Source: Mycobacterium heckeshornense (GTDB lineage: Bacteria > Actinomycetota > Actinomycetes > Mycobacteriales > Mycobacteriaceae). From it: DNA of 64,000 nucleotides. The stretch lies in the NCBI RefSeq assembly GCF_016592155.1, contig NZ_AP024237.1, positions 1,426,001 to 1,490,000 on the forward strand, given 5' to 3'. Positions 52,307-64,000 of the stretch are shown in pieces. Each line of letters opens with the position of its first letter. The first letter of the stretch is position 1. The position numbers and the translations under genes are program-made. Below the pieces are notes generated by a model. The model saw only the letters and a program-made list of their open reading frames with translations. It was not told the DNA's origin and ran no database searches.

Positions 52307-53482
52307 ATGGCCGAGATTGTGTTGGACAGGGTGACCAAGAGTTACCCCGACGGCGCGACGGCCGTGAAGGAATTGAGCATTACCATCGCCGACGGTGAGT
52401 TCGTCATTTTGGTCGGCCCCTCGGGTTGCGGCAAAACCACAACGCTGAACATGATTGCCGGCCTGGAGGATATTTCGTCCGGAGAGTTGCGCATCGACGG
52501 TGAACGCGTTAACGAGAAAGCGCCCAAGGACCGTGACATCGCGATGGTATTCCAGTCGTATGCGCTTTACCCGCACATGACGGTGCGGCAGAATATCGCC
52601 TTCCCGCTGACTTTGGCCAAGAAGAAAAAGGCGGAGATCGCCGAAAAGGTCGAGGAAATTGCGAGAATCCTTGATCTGACCGATCTTCTGGACCGCAAGC
52701 CTTCGCAATTGTCTGGGGGGCAGCGCCAGCGCGTGGCGATGGGCCGGGCAATTGTGCGGCATCCCAAAGCGTTTCTGATGGATGAGCCGTTGTCGAATTT
52801 GGATGCCAAACTGCGGGTGCAGATGCGCGGCGAGATCGCGCGGCTGCAGCGGCGGCTGGGCACCACGACCGTCTACGTCACCCACGACCAGACCGAGGCG
52901 ATGACGCTCGGCGACCGGGTGGTGGTGATGCACGGGGGGGTTGCGCAGCAGATCGGCACTCCCGACGAGCTCTACGAGCGGCCGGTCAACCTGTTTGTCG
53001 CCGGGTTTATCGGCTCGCCCGCGATGAATTTCTTTCCCGCGACCCTGACTCCGACCGGTGTGAGTCTGCCGTTCGGCGAGGTGACGCTGACGCAGCCGGT
53101 GCATGACGTGATCGCCCAGCATCCCGCGCCGGAGAATGTCATCGTCGGGGTGCGGCCCGAGCATCTTGCCGATGCGGCGCTCATCGACGCCTATCAGCGC
53201 CTGCGGGCACTGACGTTTGAGGTGAAGGTCGACCTGGTGGAATCGTTGGGCGCCGAAAAATATGTGTACTTCACCACTGCCGGCTGGGATGTGCATGCGC
53301 CTCAGCTCGACGAACTGGCCACCGAATCGGGGGCCCGGGAAAACCAGTTCGTCGCCCGTGTCCCGCCCGAGTCGAAGGCGGCTAAGGGGCAGTCGCTCGA
53401 ATTGGCGCTCGACACGGTGAAACTCGCCGTTTTCGACGCCGACTCAGGCGTCAACCTGACCATTCCGCCACCGCCCGAGTAG
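52307..53482 (+). CDS. sugC: Trehalose ABC transporter ATPase SugC
   Basis: 391 residues (Rv1238: 393). Walker A GPSGCGKTTTLNM near 37, Q-loop AMVFQSYALYPHM, signature LSGGQRQRVAMGRA near 135, Walker B AFLMDEPLSNLDAKL and the switch YVTHDQTEAMTLG, followed by a ~140-residue MalK/TOBE-type regulatory domain. Energises trehalose uptake. Codons in 51.5-52.8 kb use more A/T than the neighbours. A G7 run at 52924-52930 is correctly in frame here, unlike the runs in fadD6. Confidence 0.96.
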   Translation: MAEIVLDRVTKSYPDGATAVKELSITIADGEFVILVGPSGCGKTTTLNMIAGLEDISSGELRIDGERVNEKAPKDRDIAMVFQSYALYPHMTVRQNIAFPLTLAKKKKAEIAEKVEEIARILDLTDLLDRKPSQLSGGQRQRVAMGRAIVRHPKAFLMDEPLSNLDAKLRVQMRGEIARLQRRLGTTTVYVTHDQTEAMTLGDRVVVMHGGVAQQIGTPDELYERPVNLFVAGFIGSPAMNFFPATLTPTGVSLPFGEVTLTQPVHDVIAQHPAPENVIVGVRPEHLADAALIDAYQRLRALTFEVKVDLVESLGAEKYVYFTTAGWDVHAPQLDELATESGARENQFVARVPPESKAAKGQSLELALDTVKLAVFDADSGVNLTIPPPPE

Positions 53483-53514
53483 ACGCCGACGAGCAGATCA
53501 GTCTGCACGCCGGG

Positions 53515-54609
53515 CTAGAGCCAGTCGCGGCGCCGGAAGTTGCGGTAGAGCAGCAGGCAGATAACGACCATGACGGCGACCACGACCGGGTAACCCCAAT
53601 GCCAGTGCAGGATGGGCATGTACTTGAAGTTCATTCCGTAGATGCCGGCGATCATGGTGGGCACGGCGGCGATCGCCGCCCAGGCCGAGATCTTGCGCAT
53701 GTCGATGTTCTGCTGCATGCCGACTTGGGCCAGCGCGGCTTGCACCAGTGAGGTGAGCATTTCGTCGTAGCTGGAGATCTGGTCGGCGGCTTGCGCCTGG
53801 TGGTCGGCGACGTCACGCAGGTAGCGCCGCACTTCCTTGGAGATCAGGTCCTTGTGCTCGGACTGCATCCGCTGGAACGGCACCGACAGCGGGCTCACAC
53901 ATCGGCGCAGTTCGACGACTTCACGCTTGAGCAGGTAAATCGGTTCGATATCGAGCTTGTGGCCGGGGGTAAACGCGACCTCCTCGAGGTTGTCGATGTC
54001 GGCTTCGATGAGGTTGGTCACGTCGAGGTAGTGGTCTACGACGTAGTCGGCGATGGCGTGCATCACCGCGTAGGGGCCCAGCCGCAGATGATCGGGATCG
54101 GCCTCCATCCGCTTGCGCACATCGGAGAGCCCGCCGTGCTCGCCGTGCCGGACGGTGACGACGAAATCCTTGCCGACGAAGACCATGACCTGGCCGGTCT
54201 CGACGATCTGGCGGGCCAGTACCACCGAGTCGTGCGGGACGTACTTGACCGTCTTCAGCACGAGAAACAGGGTTTCGTCGTAGCGTTCCAGCTTGGGTCG
54301 CTGGTGTGCGACGACGGCGTCCTCCGCGGCCAGCGGGTGCAGTCCGAAAACATCGGCGACGTCTTGCATCTGGTGCTCGTCGGGCTCGTGCAAGCCAACC
54401 CAGGCAAACGCTTCCTGGCCGGTCTGCTCGAGTTCACGCACCTTGGCCAGCGCGTCCGCGTGGCTGGACACCCCGGGTAGCCGTGCGCCGTCCACGTACA
54501 CACCGCAGTCGACCATCGCGTTCGCAACGGGGACCGGCGAAGGCTGGCTGTTCGGCTCAGCGAATTTGGGCCGGGCCACCGGTCGAAGTGAGGCGCGAAA
54601 CGAGGGCAT
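53515..54609 (-). CDS. corA: Magnesium/cobalt transport protein CorA
   Basis: 364 residues (Rv1239c: 366). A large cytoplasmic funnel domain precedes two C-terminal membrane helices; the selectivity motif is present in IYGMNFKYMPILHWHWGYP, followed by a basic tail (RNFRRRDWL). The ATG at 54609 matches the family start; a longer frame upstream is not conserved. It converges with sugC (32 bases between stops) and is divergent from mdh. Confidence 0.95.
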   Translation of the reverse strand: MPSFRASLRPVARPKFAEPNSQPSPVPVANAMVDCGVYVDGARLPGVSSHADALAKVRELEQTGQEAFAWVGLHEPDEHQMQDVADVFGLHPLAAEDAVVAHQRPKLERYDETLFLVLKTVKYVPHDSVVLARQIVETGQVMVFVGKDFVVTVRHGEHGGLSDVRKRMEADPDHLRLGPYAVMHAIADYVVDHYLDVTNLIEADIDNLEEVAFTPGHKLDIEPIYLLKREVVELRRCVSPLSVPFQRMQSEHKDLISKEVRRYLRDVADHQAQAADQISSYDEMLTSLVQAALAQVGMQQNIDMRKISAWAAIAAVPTMIAGIYGMNFKYMPILHWHWGYPVVVAVMVVICLLLYRNFRRRDWL

Positions 54610-54776
54610 CGGGTCAATCTCCCGTCGCGGCGCAGGTCTGATTCGGCGCCGGTCCATGCTACGCCGCAGCGACACGTCAACGCCCCATCACCGCGGCCCG
54701 GCCAGCCATGAGCCGCCCGGCGCGATGCGACACCACGAGTCGGACCCCCGGATTCGGGGCCGCCCCGGTGCGCTAG

Positions 54777-57027
<2,251 letters not shown>

Positions 57028-57031
<4 letters not shown>

Positions 57032-57888
57032 CCGTCCGCAGGCTGACCGCGGTGGCGCTGGCCGCATCGGTGGCGCTGGCCGGCTGTGGTCATGGTTCGC
57101 CTGCGAGCCACCCGGCGCGCGAGCTCGTCGTGGCATCCGCTCCCGATTCCGAGTCGGTGCTGCTGGCCGAGATCTACGCCGGGGCGCTGCGCTCCTACGG
57201 TTTTCCGGCTCGCGTCGAATCGGCGCCCGACCCGCTGAGCCGGCTGGACTCCGGTACCGCCGACGTAGCCCCTGGTTTCACCGGCCGCCTGCTGCAAAGG
57301 TTTCAGCCCGGCGCTACCGTGCGCTCCGACGCCCAGGTTTACCGTGCGATGGTCGGCGCCCTACCCGAAGGCATCGCCGCCGGCGACTACACCACCGCCG
57401 CCGAGGACAAACCCACGCTGGTGGTGCGCCGATCCACCGCCAAGGCCTGGGGCGGCCACGAGTTAAGCGAGTTACCCCGGCACTGCGGCGGCCTTGTCGT
57501 CGGTTCGGTTGCCGGAGTCGCGACACCGCAGACCATCGGCCGCTGCCGGTTACCGCCCAACCGGCAATTTCCAAATAGCACAACCATGTTCGGCGCCCTG
57601 CGATCCGGACAGCTGACCGCGGCATGGACCAGCACCGCCGCCGCCGACGTCCCCGCTGACGTGGTCATGCTGGCCGACGGCAAACCGCCGCTGGTGCAGG
57701 CCGAGAACGTGGTGCCGCTATATCGCCGCAACGAGCTGACCGACCGGCAGGTGCTGGCGATCAACGAGGTGGCCGGGGTGCTCGACACCGCGGCGTTGGT
57801 CGACATGCGCCGGCAGGTCGCCAAGGGCTTCGACGCCCGAGGGCTGGCCGACGGCTGGTTGGCCGAGCATCCGCTCGGGCGTTCTTAG
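57028..57888 (+). CDS. lpqZ: Lipoprotein LpqZ, glycine-betaine-type substrate-binding protein
   Basis: 286 residues, matching Rv1244 in size. Signal peptide with lipobox ALAGC (Cys near residue 20), then an OpuAC/ProX-like binding fold (ELVVASAPDSESVLLAEIYA, SGTADVAPGFTGRLLQRF, and NEVAGVLDTAALVDMRRQV at the end). No permease or ATPase genes accompany it, so its partner is encoded elsewhere or it has another role. Start GTG at 57028 by overlap with the malic enzyme stop. It converges with the SDR gene 5 bases away. Confidence 0.92.
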
Positions 57889-57893
57889 CCGGG

Positions 57894-58718
57894 TCAGTGC
57901 GGTAACATGCGCCCGAGCACCGGGGTGAACAGCCGCTGGTATCCCGAACCGGTCAGCCGCACCAGCAGGTCGAGCAGCCTGGCGTCGGTGCCCACCAGTA
58001 CGCGCGCCTTGTTCTTGCGCACCGCGTCCAGGATGATCCGGGCAGCGCGCTGCGGGCTGGTAGTGGCCAGCCGCTTGTCGAACAGCTTCGCCAGTTCGTC
58101 CTTGTCGAGTCCCTCGGCGGCGGTGGCGTTTCGGGCGATCGCGGTTTTGATACCGCCGGGGTGCACCGCGGTCACCTTCACCGGATGACCGGCCAGCGCC
58201 ATCTCCTGCCGTAGTGCCTCGGTGAAGCCGCGTACCGCGAACTTGGCCGAGTTGTAGGCGGCCTGGCCCGGGACCGAGAACAAGCCGAAAACGCTGGAGA
58301 CGTTGATGACGTGCCCGTCACCGGAGGCGATCAGGTGTGGCAGAAACGCCTTGGTGCCGTTGACGACGCCCCAGAAGTCGACGTCCATCACCCGCTCGAT
58401 GTCCTTGAACTGGCTGACTTCGATGTCGCCAGTGAAGGCGATGCCTGCATTGTTGTAGATCTGGTTCACCGTGCCGAAATGCTCGTTGACCTGATCGGCG
58501 TAGGCCAAAAACGCTTCGCGCTCGGTGACGTCGAGCCGGTCCGCCTTGACCGATGCCCCGATGGCTGCCAGCCGCTCTTCGGTGCATGCCAGTCCCTGGG
58601 TGTCGATGTCGCTGATCGCCACCTTGGCACCGGCGCGGGCCAGCTCGATGGCCAGCGCCTGGCCGATGCCCGACCCGGCGCCGGTGACCACGGCGACCTT
58701 CCCGGCAAACCCCTCCAT
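57894..58718 (-). CDS. Short-chain dehydrogenase/reductase (Rv1245c-like)
   Basis: 274 residues from the ATG at 58718, which has GGGAG seven bases upstream (a GTG two codons earlier is too close). Classical SDR: TGAGSGIG near 14, the NNAG motif in YNNAGIAFTGD, catalytic Ser in NVSSVFG, and YNSAK with Tyr/Lys near 157-161. The substrate is not known; the C-terminus (VGTDARLLDLLVRLTGSGYQRL) is typical of the mycobacterial subgroup that includes Rv1245c. H37Rv has relBE next to it; here a transposase remnant lies upstream. Confidence 0.93.
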   Translation of the reverse strand: MEGFAGKVAVVTGAGSGIGQALAIELARAGAKVAISDIDTQGLACTEERLAAIGASVKADRLDVTEREAFLAYADQVNEHFGTVNQIYNNAGIAFTGDIEVSQFKDIERVMDVDFWGVVNGTKAFLPHLIASGDGHVINVSSVFGLFSVPGQAAYNSAKFAVRGFTEALRQEMALAGHPVKVTAVHPGGIKTAIARNATAAEGLDKDELAKLFDKRLATTSPQRAARIILDAVRKNKARVLVGTDARLLDLLVRLTGSGYQRLFTPVLGRMLPH

Positions 58719-58850
58719 GGACACGCTCCCTGCTAGTCGCTCCCGTCGAGCCTAGTCGGTACCAGCGGTCCGAGGTACAAGGGGCTGCCAACTGTTGCGG
58801 CCCGGGCGGTCGGTAGTTGTCGGGGTGTTGCGCGGGTGACCGCGTATCGT

Positions 58851-59100
58851 CGGCGCGGACTCTCCGATGCCGCCCAGGGAACCCCGCGCCGGCACCTGTC
58901 CTATGAGACGGGCTGGTACGGGCCGCAACTGGTGGTCGCCGACCGCTGGTTCGGTTCGTCGAAAACCTGTCACGCCTGCGGGCATGTCCAACGACATCGG
59001 CTGGGACGAACACTGGCAATGCGGCGGCTGTTCGGTCATCCACCAGCGTGATGACAACGCCGCCGTGAACCTCGCGCGCTACGAGGAAACCGTACCGCGA
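58851..59100 (+). mobile_element. TnpB (IS607/IS1535-type) C-terminal remnant
   Basis: GLSDAAQGTPRRHLSYETGWYG with LVVADRWFGSSKTCHACGHVQ matches the end of mycobacterial TnpB proteins. Near 58990 the frame shifts and NDIGWDEHWQCGGC plus HQRDDNAAVNLARYEE continues. The CxxC...CxxC zinc ribbon and the last RuvC acidic motif (DDNAAVNLAR) survive, but about 300 N-terminal residues and tnpA are gone. It lies between the SDR and kgd where H37Rv has the relBE pair. No inverted or direct repeats flanking it were found, as expected for this family. Confidence 0.8.
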
Positions 59101-59121
59101 GCGGGCCGCTCGCGGCACGGC

Positions 59122-62814
<3,693 letters not shown>

Positions 62815-62993
62815 TGCGGCTGCTCGCCTCGCTTCTTCTGCCCGGGCAAGCGCGGCGTGACGCTCGCCCCTCGGTGCGCCCGCGACAGCGGCGCATCTGG
62901 ACCTGCGACGGTGCGGAGTATTCCCGCCCCATAAAGGCTAACCCTTTGCGGGCGATCCGCCACGCGCGGCAAAGGAGCCGTGCTCGCGGCCGG

Positions 62994-63749
62994 TTAGCCG
63001 ATGTCACGCACGCTTGGCAGCAAGTGCAGGGTCACCGGCCAGCGGGCGGGCGGGGTACCAAACGCTTTGCGGGCATTGCGGACGATCTTCTTGCCGGCCA
63101 TACGGTTGCCGACACCGCCGATCAGCGCGCCGACGCCGACCGGCAGCAGTTTGCCGAACGTCAGCGCGCCGCGCCGCAATGTGTACCGCCGGACCAGGTA
63201 TTTCAGCAGGCGCGAGTTCAACTGGGACACCGCAGGCAGCGGCAACGACGCCAAACCGTCGGAGAGCCAGCCGCCGCCGGTCCGACCCGGGCCGATCAAA
63301 TCGGCGGCGGCACGCCTGGTGTCGTCGCCGACCAGCACAGCGAGCACCAGCGCGCGCCGACGTTCCCGGTGATCGGCCGGAACGCCGTGCACATCGGCGA
63401 GCGCCAGCACGAAAAGCGCGGTGGCCTCGAGAAACACCACCGTTTCGCCGGCGGCCGCGGAAAGCGCCGTCAGCGTGCCGATCCCGGGAAACAGCGCCGC
63501 CGAACCCACCGCCGCGCCGCTGCCGGTAACGGCGGCGAGGTACCGCTTCTCCAGTTTGGCGACGATCTCGGCGGGCGCGGCATCCGGGTCGGCGCGCCGC
63601 AGCCGCTCCACGTATGCCTGGGCTGCGGGACCCTGCAGTCGCGCACTGCGCTCGATGACCTGCGCCAATGCGCGGGTGGAAAGCTTCGGCCGCCCCGCCG
63701 TGCTGGCCGATGACGGATCCGGCGTCGGCCCGGTGCTTCGGGCGCTCAT
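62994..63749 (-). CDS. Conserved membrane protein (Rv1249c-like)
   Basis: 251 residues from the ATG at 63749 with GGAGGCACC upstream (a start two codons earlier is weaker). Two Gly-rich hydrophobic segments (AAVGSAALFPGIGTLTALSA near 80, FGKLLPVGVGALIGGVGNRM near 200) suggest membrane association; no catalytic motif is recognised. Similar to Rv1249c in size and position after kgd. 179 bases separate it from kgd and no hairpin or promoter is obvious there. Confidence 0.85.
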   Translation of the reverse strand: MSARSTGPTPDPSSASTAGRPKLSTRALAQVIERSARLQGPAAQAYVERLRRADPDAAPAEIVAKLEKRYLAAVTGSGAAVGSAALFPGIGTLTALSAAAGETVVFLEATALFVLALADVHGVPADHRERRRALVLAVLVGDDTRRAAADLIGPGRTGGGWLSDGLASLPLPAVSQLNSRLLKYLVRRYTLRRGALTFGKLLPVGVGALIGGVGNRMAGKKIVRNARKAFGTPPARWPVTLHLLPSVRDIG

Positions 63750-63968
63750 GGTGCCTCCGATTCCCATTGCCCGCTTAGTGCCGGGCGGTGAATGGTGTTT
63801 TCCAGGCTAGCGCCGGTGCCACAAAAGGCCGGAAAACCCCAGCACCCGTCGATTTTCCCGGATGGAGCGCTGCGGGGGAGTTGTGTTGGCCAGCATCGGC
63901 CTCGTAGCCTCGCAGCGATTACTCCGCTCGGAATAATCCGTGCGGGGCCGTGACCTGACGGAGCATGC

Positions 63969-64000
63969 ATGACCTACAGGTTGACGTCACTGGGTGTCGC
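63969..64000 (+). CDS. Possible start of a gene running off the right edge
   Basis: ATG at 63969 has GGAG six bases upstream and stays open for the 10 codons that remain (MTYRLTSLGV). Divergent from the Rv1249c-like gene with 219 bases between. Too little sequence is present to say what it encodes or to confirm it. Confidence 0.3.
   Translation, partial: MTYRLTSLGV

Noticed and set aside
52924..52930. G7 run in sugC as another frameshift
   Set aside because: All seven bases are needed to keep the SugC frame (HGGVAQQIG), so it is intact.

Overview
The window is high-GC chromosomal DNA of a slow-growing-type Mycobacterium that is not M. tuberculosis. Two things show this. From about 19.5 kb to the end, gene order follows M. 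tuberculosis H37Rv from fadD36 (Rv1193) to the Rv1249c region almost gene for gene. The first 19 kb is built from DosR (dormancy, hypoxia/NO) regulon families found only in mycobacteria. The PE/PPE/esx block next to fadD36, PE14, and the vapBC33 and relBE toxin-antitoxin pairs that H37Rv carries in this stretch are absent. I cannot name the species from the sequence alone.

Region 1 (1-19.4 kb) is a consolidated dormancy island. On the minus strand an operon (small protein, acsA, pyruvate/acetoin dehydrogenase E1-alpha) runs off the left edge behind a good DosR-box match. Next come a P1B-type ATPase with a C-terminal hemerythrin domain and an Rv2004c-type kinase. A decay zone follows (about 7.0-9.5 kb), holding dead copies of an F420-type nitroreductase, a site-2 protease (Rv2625c type) and a two-domain universal stress protein, with an intact hrp1 in the middle. 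After it lie two DUF1876 genes, nrdZ with an SRPBCC-like partner, hspX (acr), the phosphoribosyltransferase/erythromycin esterase fusion (Rv2030c type), pfkB, an Rv1733c-type membrane protein, a universal stress protein, a GNAT acetyltransferase and a CsoR-family repressor. In H37Rv the homologues are scattered over several loci.

Region 2 (19.5-33.5 kb) is metabolic: fadD36, dapD/dapE (lysine and peptidoglycan precursor), a large STAND-type ATPase, a LOG phosphoribohydrolase, fadD6, folP2, gpgS (methylglucose lipopolysaccharide), a DivIVA-like protein, tagA, a DUF3117 protein, and divergent glgM/glgC (maltose-1-phosphate and glycogen). Region 3 (33.5-38.2 kb) is the TetR-ABC efflux operon of the Rv1219c-Rv1216c type, with a paired palindromic operator at the repressor start, plus an O-methyltransferase. 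Region 4 (38.3-41.6 kb) is the envelope-stress unit sigE-rseA-htrA-tatB. It is followed by a 0.4-kb deletion scar holding the tails of two lost genes, then mrp, a lytic transglycosylase-like protein, DUF1003 and MgtE-like proteins, and a CitE-like lyase.

Region 5 (49-64 kb) holds the trehalose importer lpqY-sugABC, corA, mdh, a short malic enzyme, lpqZ, an SDR, a TnpB transposase remnant, kgd (2-oxoglutarate decarboxylase/dehydrogenase) and an Rv1249c-type membrane protein.

fadD6 (two sites), mdh and the malic enzyme are each interrupted by exactly one extra base in a homopolymer run. Removing those bases restores full-length proteins, so assembly error is a serious possibility there. The decay zone at 7-9.5 kb is different: it has deletions, an in-frame stop and a mutated catalytic residue. 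No tRNA, rRNA or CRISPR was seen, and no gap between features exceeds 300 bases.
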